Source: Chlorops oryzae
Lineage: Eukaryota; Arthropoda; Insecta; Diptera; Chloropidae
Assembly: GCA_020466095.1 (NCBI GenBank)
Contig: CM035806.1
Span: 90,700,511 to 90,764,510 of the forward strand
DNA length: 64,000 nt
Reading direction: 5' to 3'
A model generated the notes under the pieces. It was not told the origin of the DNA and made no database searches. It was given only the letters and a program-made list of their open reading frames with translations. Positions 34,978-45,793 of the stretch are shown piece after piece (positions within the stretch are counted from its first letter, which is position 1; every line of letters starts with the position of its first letter). The translations under genes and the position numbers were made by a program.

Positions 34978-36258
34978 AATATAAAAATTAACAATCCAAA
35001 TGATTAAGGCTGGCGAAATTTGTTTAAAGGAGTTTTCTTCGGAAACGCGTATGAAACGCCATAAAAGGGCAATGCATTTAAAGAACAATTTTGTATGCGA
35101 ATATTGCGGTAATATTTTAAAGAACAATTTTATTCTCAAACGACATTGTGAGACAACTCATAGTATGGAATTTCCAATCCAAGACCAAAACGATTCTGAT
35201 ATTCTGTGCGAATATTGCGGTACTAGATTTAAAAACCGTTTTGCTATAAAAAGTCATAATGAGACACTTGATAGTACGGAATTGCAAATCCAAGATCAAA
35301 ACATGTCTGGTGAAAACCTTGTCACGAAGAAATGTGAAGCATGTGAAGTAGATGTTATTATAACAGATTGGTCTTATCATCTGCGAACCAATCAACATAA
35401 AAAAACTAGCATAGTTGACTTTAGTAAAAACCTCAAGAGGATAAATCATGCTTTTAACGATAAAATGGAAACTCTAGTGTATGCGAATAAGGATGAAAGT
35501 ATAATCATTCCAGAACAGTTCTTCGCAGCTGCAAAAACAGAAGTTCTGGACGCATTGAGCAACCTAATTCTTAGGCGCACATCCATAAAATCTAACATAG
35601 AACTATTTTGCGAATATTTGCTAATCAAGCAAAATGAGGAAGAAACAAATATAATGATAAAATCTTTCTCAACTAAAATGACTATATTAACGGAGCCATC
35701 AGATATAAATGGAGACTTTTCCAAGAAATGCAAAGATATTGTGGCAAAAATGAAGGTTTTTCAAGAAAGGGATAGTGGATGGTCGCTTTTACGAATTGTT
35801 CACTTGGAAGTGAACATTTACCAATATAGAACCATGAGAGGATCTGGTCATATAGTGCTTCCATTATGGATTCAGAAAAAACATGCTTGTATAAATGTTA
35901 AAAATAAAGATGAGAACTGCTTCAAATGGGCAGTGATATCGTCCTTTCAAACAGGTCGAAATCTAGAAAAATGCTCAAATTATAAGCTAAATATAAAATT
36001 GGATCACATTACTACCCCAGATGGAACTTTGCTTAATTTCTCCAACTTATCATTTCCATTGACATTGAATCAAATTAAAATTTTTGAGGAGAATAATCCA
36101 GAAATAAGTATAAATGTTTTTGGATTGAATGAGGATAGTAAAGTGATTGTTGGACCGTATTATTTTACTAGAGGAGAACAACAGAAGCATATAAATCTAT
36201 TGTTTTTTGAGAAGGAAAACAATCAAACGCATTATATATGGATTAAAAATATTTCAAG

Positions 36259-36354
36259 GTTGGTAACCCAAAATATATATCTTTATTAATTTAATTTTTT
36301 ATTATTTTTATTATTATTATTATTTTAATTTTTTTTTTAATTTTATTTTTGTAG
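36259..36354 (+). other. Predicted intron in the DNA polymerase gene
   Basis: Donor GTTGGT after 'ATTTCAAG' (exon end 36258), a TTA-rich interior and acceptor 'ttttatttttgtag' ending at 36354; 96 nt. Splicing keeps phase and replaces 'SRLVTQN' with the 'SRLISSQLS' wording usual in this family. A +1 frame change follows about 35 nt later. Confidence 0.65.
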
Positions 36355-38555
36355 ATTAATCAGCTCTCAACTTTCTGCAAACACAGAATGAAACATCTCT
36401 GTCATGGCTGTCTTCAATACACCTTATCCAAGGAACGATTGGAAGCTCATAAATTGGTATGTAATCACGACGTAACAAAGCTGCCAGACGAGGACAATAA
36501 AATTTTAAAGTTTCGTTCTCAAAAAAAGCAACTAGATGTACCTTTTGTTATTTACGCCGATTTTGAGTGCATTTTGGAAAATATAAATATTAAAGATTCG
36601 AAGAATTCGCTTATTTTATTAAATCTAAATTTGATGAAAGTTTGAATAAGTTTAGGATCTATACGGGAGAAGATTGTGTTGAAGTATTAATAAAGAAATT
36701 AGTAAATGACTGTAAATTTCTTTATAGCAACTATTTAAGTTTTTGTAAACCAAGAATTCTCTTACAAAAGAGCAAATGAAAAACTCAGCGGAGAGTTCAG
36801 TTTGTCATATCTGTAATGAAGATCTTATTAATGATCGAGTAACAGATCACTGTCATTTTACTGGAGATTTTCGTTGAGCAGCTCATTCAGAATGTAATTT
36901 GAAATATCAGATATCGAAATTTATTCCAGTTTTCTTTCATAATTTTTCCGCCTACGACTGTCATCTGTTTGTCAAAGAACTCACTTCCATTCCCGGAGAC
37001 ATAAGAGTTATTCCACTAAATAAAGAGCTTTACATTTAACTATCGAAATACATTCCAATGGGGGATAATCTCAAGAATGAACGCATGAAAATTCGTTTTG
37101 TAGATTCCTATAGATTAATGACAGCGAGCTTAGAAAACTTAGCTCAAAACTTGCGATCTGAAGATTTCACGTACTCAGATCAATGTATCCCAACACTGGA
37201 CAGTTTTCTTTACTTAAAAGAAAGGGTGTCTTTCCGTATGAATATTTAGATTCAGCTGAACGTCTTGAAGAAAATCAACTACCTCCCCGTGATAAATTTT
37301 TCAACATACTAAATAATAGTGAGTGTTCTATTGAGGACTATAGTCAAGCTGTTAATGTATGGAATACATTAAATTGTCAATCATTGAAAGACTACATGAT
37401 TCTCTATTTAAAAAAAGATATATTTCTCCTAACCGATATCTTAGAAAATTTTCGAAAAATATGTAAAAGTATCTTTGAATTGGATCCTTGTCAATACATA
37501 ACTATTCCGGGCTTATCTTGGGATGCAATGTTGAAATCCACAAAAATAGAACTCGAACTATTTACAGATATAAGTATGTATGATTTCATTAAAAAAGGAA
37601 TGTTGAAAACGACATTCTAAAGCCAACTACAAATATATGCCTGATTTTGATTCCACCAAACCATCTGAATATATTGTATACTTAGATGCGAACAACTTGT
37701 ATTGTTGGGCAATGTCTCAGTACCTACCTACTGGAGAATTTGAATGGGTAGAAGACTTTGAAAGTTATAATATATTTGAAATGGATTCGGAAGCTCCATA
37801 TGGGTATATTTTAGAAAAATATTTTCATTATCCCCAAGGAATTCATGATTATCATAATGATTTTACTTTTTGTGCGGAGAATAAAAAGTTAGTGGTTCAA
37901 GGACATCGAAACTAATAACAGACTTAACAGATATACGAAATTATATCATTCACTAAAGAGTGCTACAACAATTTATTAAGAATGGAATGAAACGAATCAA
38001 ATTTCAGATAGTTTAAAAGTTTAAACAGTCATCTTGGTTAAAGAGCTACATTGACTTAATACTTGTCATAGGACGCTTTCTAAGAGTGAGTTTGAGAAGA
38101 ATTTTTTAGGTAACTCAACAATTCGGTTTACAGTAAAACTATGGAAAATGTAGATAAAAGAAACAACATAAAATTGTGAGTGAATGGGAAAGTAGAGGAC
38201 GACATATAGCTGCTCTTGCTCTTATAGCACATCCAACATTTCGCAGCGTTAAACATTTCAGCGACTCTATGATAGCAATTCAATTAGATCGGGATCATGT
38301 TACATATGATAAACCGTTACATTTAGGTTTTATAGTACTCGAGTTATCGAAATTTCTTATGTTTGATTTCCATTACGACTATATGAAACCCAAATATAAC
38401 GAAAACCTTTAACTAAATTTTATGGATATGGATTCCTTTACATAAACAATAAAGACGGATGACTTTTATTCAGATATATCCCACGATATTGATTTGTGTT
38501 TTGATACGTCCGAATATCCTCCAAAAAATCCATATAACTTACCTTCAAAAAATAA

Positions 38556-39737
38556 AACAAGTAAGAAAGCTAAAGTCGGTCAAGCCCGACTTTGAAATAC
38601 CCAGCGTCCCGGCATTATGAGCGCACTATGTTTTGCTTCTCTATATGTGGGCGTGGCAGTGGGGGGGGGGGGGGGGCAACATTAATTATTTCCCTACACC
38701 TTTCATTCGCCTTGGTGAACCTAATATGCGAACTCGAAGCTTCTACGCCTTTTACTTCGGAAGTTACGAAAAATCTTCATTTTTTGAGCGTAGCAGTGGG
38801 CGGGCCACATAAAATTTTTTCCTACACCTTTCATTCGCCTTGGTGAACCTATGTTGCGAATTCGAAACTTCTACGCCTGTTACTTCGGAAGTTACGAAAA
38901 ATCTTTATTTGTAGGCGTGGCAGTGGGCGGGCCACATAAAATTTTTTCCTACACCTTTCATTCGCCTTGGTGAACCTATGTTGCGAATTTGAAGCTTCTA
39001 CGCCTTTTACTTCGGAAGAAACAAAAAAATCTTCATTTGTGGGCGTGGCAGTGGGCGGGCCACATATAATTTTTTCCTTCACCGTTCACTCGCCTTGGTG
39101 AACCTATGTTGCGAATTTGAAGCTTCTACGCCTTTTACTTCGGAAGTTATGAAAATTCTATATTTGTGGGCGTGGCAGTGGGCGGGCTACATAAATTTTT
39201 GTTCCTACACCTTTCCTTTGCCTTGGTTAACCTATGCTGCGAATTTGAAGCTTCTACGCCTTTTACTTCACAAGTTACGATAAGCCCTTATTTTTGGGCT
39301 TATTTGTGGGCGTGGCTCGAGGAGGGTGGCGTCCATTTTTTGCCAGGAAATGTCCCTTTTCGTAGTCTACCAGCACACCAAATATCAATGGAATATGTTA
39401 AGTGGTTCGCAAGTTACAAGCATTTTATTGAAAACACAATAAATTCATTTGTGGGCGTGGCAGTAGGCGGATGTCTCCCATTTTTACTTAGGATCACACT
39501 CGGACCCCGATATACATGCGTGCCAAATTTCGACTTCATTGGTTCAGCCGTTTTGGAGGAGATCCGACCACGGACGGACGGACAGACGGTCAGACGGACA
39601 GACGGACATGTCTAAATCGATTCAGTGTTTGATCCTGATCATTTCTATACATATTTTTCTATATCTCCGGAGCTTAATTCTCCCTGTTACAAGATTTGCA
39701 CAAAACTAATATACCCCGCTTACGCTGGGTATAAAAA
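38556..39737. repeat. Dispersed repeat with five 128-bp internal repeats, inside the polymerase gene
   Basis: Begins 'aagtaagaaagctaaagtcgg' and ends 'tataccccgcttacgctgggtataaaaa'. Internal units anchored on 'cttggt(g/t)aacct' occur at 38711, 38839, 38966, 39094 and 39222. Contains a run of about 16 G near 38651 and the 'cggacggacagacgg' stretch at 39572-39606 common in fly interspersed repeats. It splits the polymerase reading region. Non-autonomous mobile element of unresolved class. Confidence 0.75.
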
Positions 39738-39899
39738 TATTAGGAATGATGAAAGACGAAACTCATGGAAAGGTAATAAGAGAATTTGTAGGTCTTCCTC
39801 CCAAAATGTTTTCCTTAGATATAACAGATACGAAAGAAATAAAAAAGTCGAAAGGTGGTAAAAGATGCGTACTCAATAAATTAAGTACTTGTGATTATA

Positions 39900-40449
39900 A
39901 ATAATGTTTATTTGCATATCTAGTTTGAAGCTGAGCTCCGAAAAGCACCAGCTTCAAAGCTGGTATGGTGAGTGTCTATACTAGATAGTGATTTTAGTCG
40001 GACGCTTTGGATGATCACAGCTGCTATCCTCCAACCAGATCTTGGTGTTCTTCAATTGGCCTTTCGCTTATGGTGGCTCTCGACCAGCAATATCGTTGGT
40101 ATTCGCCGTTATTTTACTTTTTATTTAAACAAACTTTCCGAGCGCAAAAGATGGCGTCTACGCGGCGAGGTGGCCAGCTTTCTTTATTTTCAAATATATG
40201 CATATATATAATATGCGAAACAGAGGTGGAGAAAATAATTTAATAAAAAAAAATATTTTAAACAAAACAGGAAATATGACGTGGTTATAATCTTTTGAAA
40301 TTAGGTGTATTTTAAGTGTAAATATTAATGCTGAGTATAAGCATAATAGAAAATACTTGTTCTTATTAATATTGTCTTCATTTAATTTGTTCCTGTTTTA
40401 TGGTTTCGATTTTTCGTTAATAAAAGTAAATTTTAAAACTCTTAAAATT
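39900..40449. other. No gene recognised
   Basis: AT-rich DNA between the polymerase and the Transib remnant. Includes a short inverted repeat 'agcaccagcttcaaagctggt' near 39941-39965. No coding motif is recognised. Confidence 0.5.
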
Positions 40450-42397
40450 ATTTTACTTTCTTAAAAGACAGTTACTTTTACAAACGATGATATTTTCAAT
40501 TTGTGGATTAATGCAGGTCCAAGAGATAAAACTAATGTTTTATATGCTTTTTCTGTAAGAGAAAATTGGTGCGGACTTATGTGTTAAAAACAATGCTAAA
40601 GAAAAATTGAAATTCTTTTGTTTGAAGCTTAATTTCAAGTGGATTGAGTGTCAGGCAATAAAGACTATTAAAAAAAAATTTGGATTGGTTGAAAAAAGAA
40701 GTGTTTGAGTTTCACAATTCAGCAGAAGTAAGTAGATAGTTACATATTGAAAGATTCAATTAAGTAAATGTGTTTCAAAGTAACCTAGCACTAGTCGCGG
40801 AAGGCCCCAAAAGGAGTTCTTATCGTAAGCATATCGAACTAAGAAAAAGTAAATTAGCTGATATAGTGGATGTATATACTCAAGGGGAATAAGATTTTAC
40901 ATTGCAGCATATTTAAAAAATGCGAAGTCGTACGGAATTGAAAAAAATGAAAGTTGCTTGTCATTGGCGGAGGTTTTACATGGAATTGGACTTATCGGAA
41001 GAAAAATATTGCGTTTTGCGGGGAACTCTAAGCGGCTTGCATAAAAATTGCATTTCCAGTGTATACGCTTTAAAGAATTTAAAAACTTATGTAATTCAAA
41101 TCGTCAAAGCTTCCAAAAATGTTGCCGAAATTGAACCCAAAACTTTGCCGCAGTGTACAGAAAAACGTGTTTTTTTAATTGCGTAAGGAACTGCCAATAA
41201 AAATTTCATTAACTTGCAAGTTGGGTTTGGATGGTAGTTCCTGTCATAGTAGATACGAACAAAAGTTTGCGTCGAAAGAGTTAAGCGATGAATTTCTTTT
41301 TGTTCTCGCATTCGTCACAATCAGGTACGTAAATGAGTTAAAGTGAATAAGTGTTCTGTATTCAATTAAGATCTCTTAAAATTAAGATTGCTCAATTCAG
41401 AGTTGAAGGAGCATATTTGGATAAACGAAATATGCTCATCTACGCTCTCATGCAGACCCATTAAATTCACTCTGGCAAAAGAGAACAAATGTCTTGTTAA
41501 AAATGAACATGAGGCAATGATGGAACAAAAAAGCAACCTAAAATGTAACTTTATTGAATTTGATGATAAACTTCTGGAAGTGTCTAACATCATGCTTTGC
41601 ACAATGATAGACGGAGCCGTGACAAACATTCTTCTAGTCATTATAAATGTGGACTATTAGCACTTCACTGTTGGATCCTATTTGGAATGTTTCTTAAATA
41701 TATCATATCGGTTACCTATTCAAAAATGGCACATTCGATCCGAAAATAAAGCAGTACTCGATGAAAAAAAATAGAATTCAGAAAGAGTTCCGTGAGAGTA
41801 TAGGGTTGCTGATATATATGGCAAAGACAACATGTTGCACCACCAATGATGTAAATACAGCTAGGAAGCTATTTAAGTACTTTGAGGAATCTGCTGAAAT
41901 AACAAGGCTTGAGGCAGATTTAGTCATCTGGTAAAAAAATTAAGGCAGACGAAACCAACGAACTTCTTGCGAGGGCACGCAATTTGTATTTACAGCTTTA
42001 CAGTTGGTACTATATGCCAAGCTCTGTATACAAAGTGTTGATGCATGCATGTGATGTTTCTAAATATTTTGATATGTCAATAGGTACTTGACTTTGCTTC
42101 ATTTTTTTATTAGTTCAACTAATTGCACTGTGATTCCAAGGTTTATTGTCTGGAGAGGCATTAGAATCAACCAACAAGCATTAATGTTAGGCCCGTTTGA
42201 AGCAAGCTCGAAAAATTTTTAGAGAAAGCACCAACGAGGATTTAATAGTTCATATGGTGATTACGTCAGATCCTTATATATCAGCTAAAAGGAAAATGAT
42301 ATCTTTTAAGAAATTCAGTGACGAAGATCCATACGTGGAATATTATATAGACGTCTTAAGATATTATAAAGGAATTAGATGTAAAATTAATTCATAA
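40450..42397 (+). pseudogene. Transib-like (RAG1-related) transposase remnant
   Basis: Pieces in several frames are collinear with Transib-type transposases. 'GRPQKEFLSYRKHIELRKSKL' (about 40800-40860) is followed by 'KISLTCKLGLDGSSCHSRYEQKF' (41195-41265, the DGSS box around the first catalytic Asp). Then come 'SSTLSCRPIKFTLAKE' and 'MLCTMIDGAVTN' (41430-41630), 'LYLQLYSWYYMPSSVYKVLMH' (41990-42050), and near the C-terminus 'GEALESTNK' and 'ARKIFRESTNEDLIVHMVITSDPYIS' (42150-42290), which covers the catalytic Glu region. The enzyme family cuts DNA with hairpin ends and is related to RAG1. Stops and frameshifts make this copy inactive. Terminal repeats were not located. Confidence 0.75.
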
Positions 42398-43744
42398 AAC
42401 AAAAAGCAATATAAAATATCCATACTTCATTCAACATCATACAAAATATAACTTTTACTAAGCAAAAACTCTTGAATTTTAAAAAAATTTTAGCATCTTT
42501 TAGGGGCAAGTGTGCTCTTACAAAATTAATTGTCTGCTTAAAAGAAAAACATACTTTAAACAAAAAGCGCCTTTTATGAAATAAAAAAAGTTCAAATTTT
42601 TATAAAAAAATATAATTTTTAAATTGTTTTCATATTTTAGGAAACATTCCAAAAGGAGAAAATTGACAATGCAAACGCTATTTTTTAAAAAATGATAAAA
42701 GTTTAAGTAAATCTGATTAAATATTCGAAAGAAGCAACCTCAAATTAGAATGCCAAATTTCATGCAGATCGGACAACTCCTTCCATTTTTGGCCCACGTT
42801 TGTATGGGCTCGAAGCACTTCTTGGTATTTAACTGATTTTTACATAAAGCAGATAGTGTAGATTATAACCAGGCGAAATTTTGCGTTACGCGCTTTACGA
42901 TATTCACTTATTCGTTTTTCATCTTCTCTCAAAAAACACGAAACTGGTTCAAAGCAGAACATAAGCTGAACCAAGCTGAGAAGAAAAATAATTTGCGAAA
43001 AGTGGCACTGGAGCCACAAAAAAAACCTCAGGCGCTCCTTTCTTTTTAACTCATAAGCATATTGCGATTTGCCGTGGCTCACCTTGTATATAAGTTTTTT
43101 TTTAATGCTCGGCTGACGTTTTTGTCAGACGGCGCACCGTTCATATAACAATTTTTTTCACCGAGTATGGAAAAAATAAACGGACAACACCATTGAAAGG
43201 CTTGTTGTTGCTTTTTTTAATAGGAGAAAAAGAAGAATGGAAGAAAGAATAGCTGTCGAAAATAAATAAGTAATCGTTCGCACATGCGACTTTTACTGTG
43301 CATGCAAGGTACGCCAACCGCCTTTTAACCCATCCCAATATGCTTGCGCCAGATCTGCTACAGCCTACGGGAAATCTATACCGGCTTAAACGGTTTCAGC
43401 CCAACAATTTGATAGTACTGAGATAAAAAAAGGAATAAAATTAAAAATTTTAGTAATGGTAGTGATGGATATAACAATAATAGGGCTAGTTATAATGGTT
43501 ATAATAAGAATAACGATTATAGGTAATAATACTAACAAAACTAAACTAGTATATATATATATATATGTAAGACCCTGAAGGATCTCACTGAATCCTGAAT
43601 TGTCAGGATGTATAAGGATCGGACTTTGAAAGTTCAAACGAAACACGACTTTTTATCTCTCTATTATACAAAAAAGATTTTTTTTTCGCGTGTACTTTTA
43701 ATTTTGAGTGGCGGATCCAACATGGCTGACTTTTTTCAAAAATG
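42398..43744. other. No gene recognised; (TA)n near 43551
   Basis: AT-rich DNA with short open frames on both strands and no recognisable motif. A (TA) run lies at about 43551-43566. Part of it may be the 3' end of the Transib copy. Confidence 0.5.
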
Positions 43745-43943
43745 AAAAGTGGGTGATTGGGACAGAGAGTGATGGGGAGAGGGAGAAAGGGAGCGAGGGA
43801 GAGAGGGAGAGAGGGTGGGTGGGTGATATGGTGGTAGGTGATATGGTGAGAGGGAGAGAGGCTGAGACGGTGAGAAGGAGAGATGGTGAGACGGTGAGAA
43901 GGAGAGTGGGTGAGAGGGAGAGGGGGAGAGAGCGTGAGAGTGA
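43745..43943. repeat. Purine-rich GAGA-type tract at the left edge of element B
   Basis: Nearly pure G/A sequence on the plus strand with GAGAGGGAGAG and GGTGAGA units, ending at the first base of the element B LTR. The last four bases (GTGA) are the expected target duplication. The partner copy lies outside the window or was lost. Confidence 0.8.
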
Positions 43944-44915
43944 TGTTGCGAGTCACAGACGCACAACCATGCCATATCCCAATCTTCGCCACAAAAAGTC
44001 CAACAACAAGAACCAGCGCGAAGACTCAACCAGTGCGATTGCGAAATTAGCCTCAGCAGCAATCGCCCAAATGAAATGAATGTAATATGAGACCCAGAAG
44101 TTTCGGCAGACAGCAGCGGTTGTGAAATCACTCCAAGCCCACGATCGCAATGCTAAATGCCAGTGGGTGAAACCCGAGAATTAGAACGACGGGAGAGAAT
44201 TAACGGAGCGACAGCAATGATAGGCACGGGCAGCTAGGTGTCAAGTACGAGGGGCACGAGCTGGCAAGTCAACAGTGCAACTGTCTAAGCTATGCGGAAG
44301 AGCTCGATCGCTGGCAACAACAACAACACACTAACAACGGGATAGCTTTGGCGAGTTTTCGGCGAGCAAGGGAAAACAAGGGAGGCACGAGCTGACGCGT
44401 CATAAGTTCTGCGCAAGGTTTAACGCCACCAAACATCGACCTACAACAACAACAACGACGATATGAGAATAGCAGCACCGGAAATAGACTTGCAGGTGAA
44501 TCTTATGCAAGAGGTTTTGGAAAGCATCATCAGCGATATCCAATATTCCCGATCAGCAATATTGGCCTATAAAAAGGGAGCTTCGGACACAGAAAGATCA
44601 GACTGGTTTTCGGAAGTCTCTGCTTTTGACGTGCGTACATACGAGCCACGGCGTTAAAAGTATAATTAAGGACATAGGGAAATTGTAAAGTAGTGTTAGC
44701 AGCTTAACAGTGAATTAAATCCTGTCTTAGACATAAGGATCAGTAAATAAAAGAAAAGATAAAATATAAACTTCACTCTTTTATTTAAAGAGGTTTATAG
44801 GAACATTTATACGCTCGACTTTGTCTGAGCGCTTGTTTCCTATAATTTGGTGTTGGAATAAAGGAACGTTTATACGCTCGACTGTGTCTGAGCGCTAGCA
44901 CCCTATATCCCAACA
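43944..44915 (+). repeat. Element B 5' LTR
   Basis: 972 bp, starts TGTTGCGAGT and ends CCAACA. The first about 620 bp match 56820-57439. Contains CAA-rich stretches, a TATA/initiator pair at 44568-44603 and an AATAAA near 44747. A ~25-nt phrase (tttatacgctcgact) is repeated near 44808 and 44870 in U5. Confidence 0.92.
44568..44603 (+). promoter_or_regulatory. Element B LTR core promoter
   Basis: TATAAAAAG at 44568 and TCAGAC with its A at 44600, spacing 32 nt, matching fly TATA-initiator promoters. Transcription of the genomic RNA would start at about 44600. Confidence 0.7.
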
Positions 44916-44920
44916 TTAAT

Positions 44921-44932
44921 TGGCGCAGCCGG
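44921..44932 (+). promoter_or_regulatory. Element B primer-binding-like site
   Basis: TGGCGCAGCCGG five bases after the LTR end, the same string and nearly the same offset as element A. Expected tRNA primer site; the tRNA identity was not checked. Confidence 0.7.
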
Positions 44933-44978
44933 TATTCGACTGACTTTCACTTGGATACGAATCATTGATAGGAATTGT

Positions 44979-45303
44979 CCTAAGACGTGGTGCGGCAGGA
45001 CATTGAGTTAAAAGAGTCGAGCTGAAGCGGGAACTTTTTTGGTCTTAATCACTGGTTATACCAGAACCGAATAAGCAAAACTCTAAACTCCCGTGTCGAA
45101 TAAACGCACACGATTGGGAGAATTCAAAATAACTGAAAAGAGTTTCCGAAGCAGATTTAGCCTAAAACGTGGTGCGGCAGGACATTGAGTAAAAGAGTCG
45201 AGCCGAAGCGGGACCTTTTTTGGTCTTAATCACTGGTTATACCAGAACCGAATAAGCAAAACTCTAAACTCCCGTGCCGAAGAAACGCACACGATTGGGA
45301 AAG
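44979..45303 (+). repeat. Leader direct duplication in element B (period 182)
   Basis: About 141 bp starting 'cctaagacgtggtgcggca' at 44979 recurs from 45161 with few changes ('gagtcgag', 'ggtcttaatcactggttata', 'cgcacacgattggga'). About 40 bp separate the copies. It lies in the untranslated leader, where packaging or insulator-type signals are found in related elements. Confidence 0.85.
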
Positions 45304-45699
45304 TCTGAGCGAAGTGAAACATCACCAAGTAACGTTTTTAGGCGTGCTATGAGGATGTTGCTTTGAAGGAAAATTTTTAAGTGGCACAAAAAGTTAAATT
45401 TTGTATGATCCTTTTGTCTAACCAGGAAGAATTAAAAAAACAAAATAAAATAAAAAATAAAAAAAATAACAAATAAAAAAAAAATAAAAAAAAAAACATA
45501 AAAATTTTTTGTCAACTAAAAAAGAACTAAAAAGAAAGAATAAAACAAAAATTTTTCCGGGAAATAAACATTTGAAATTGAAACCGACGGTAGCAGCCCA
45601 ACACAGAAACTAAACTAGTGGAATTTTCAGCGAGAATAAGACGACAGCAGCGAAGCAAGCAGTGAAATTGGAACAAAAAAAAAATTAAAAAATTAAAAA

Positions 45700-45708
45700 A
45701 TGGTGAGT
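45700..45708 (+). promoter_or_regulatory. ATG joined to splice donor in the leader
   Basis: ATG at 45700-45702 is followed directly by GTGAGT (45703-45708), a perfect fly splice donor. In genomic RNA the ATG opens a 12-codon frame before gag. The env acceptor at 53466 leaves the env frame in phase with this ATG. Element A has the same ATG/GT arrangement at 3092. Confidence 0.7.
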
Positions 45709-45793
45709 GAAAAGCAAAAATTTTTTTTAAAATTGTAATAACGTTGAGCCCCGTCTGATAGTTTTATTTTTTTATATTTTTTACTCAAGCCAT

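Larger units (their letters stand above)
35000..39895 (+). pseudogene. Polinton/Maverick-type family B DNA polymerase, decayed
   Basis: Protein-primed-type family B DNA polymerase, the replicase of Polinton/Maverick and related DNA elements. N-terminal C2H2-type fingers (35000-35290: CEYCGNILKNNFILKRHCETTH and a degenerate one) precede the 'CINVKNKDENCFKWAVISS' and 'HYIWIKNISR' region typical of these proteins. Exonuclease motifs: 'YADFEC' (36551), 'FHNFSAYDCHLF' (36940), 'YLKKDIFLLTDI' (37410). Polymerase motif A 'YLDANNLYCWAM' (37678) and motif C 'DMDSF' (about 38425). C-terminus 'LGMMKDETHGKVIREFVGL' at 39740-39800. Stops and frameshifts are frequent and a dispersed repeat interrupts motif C from the C-terminus. 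No capsid, integrase or ATPase gene is seen nearby. Confidence 0.85.

Noticed and set aside
43708..44131. Long Ser/Pro/His-rich or Arg/Glu-rich frames over the GAGA tract
   Set aside because: Low-complexity purine tract and LTR sequence; not genes.
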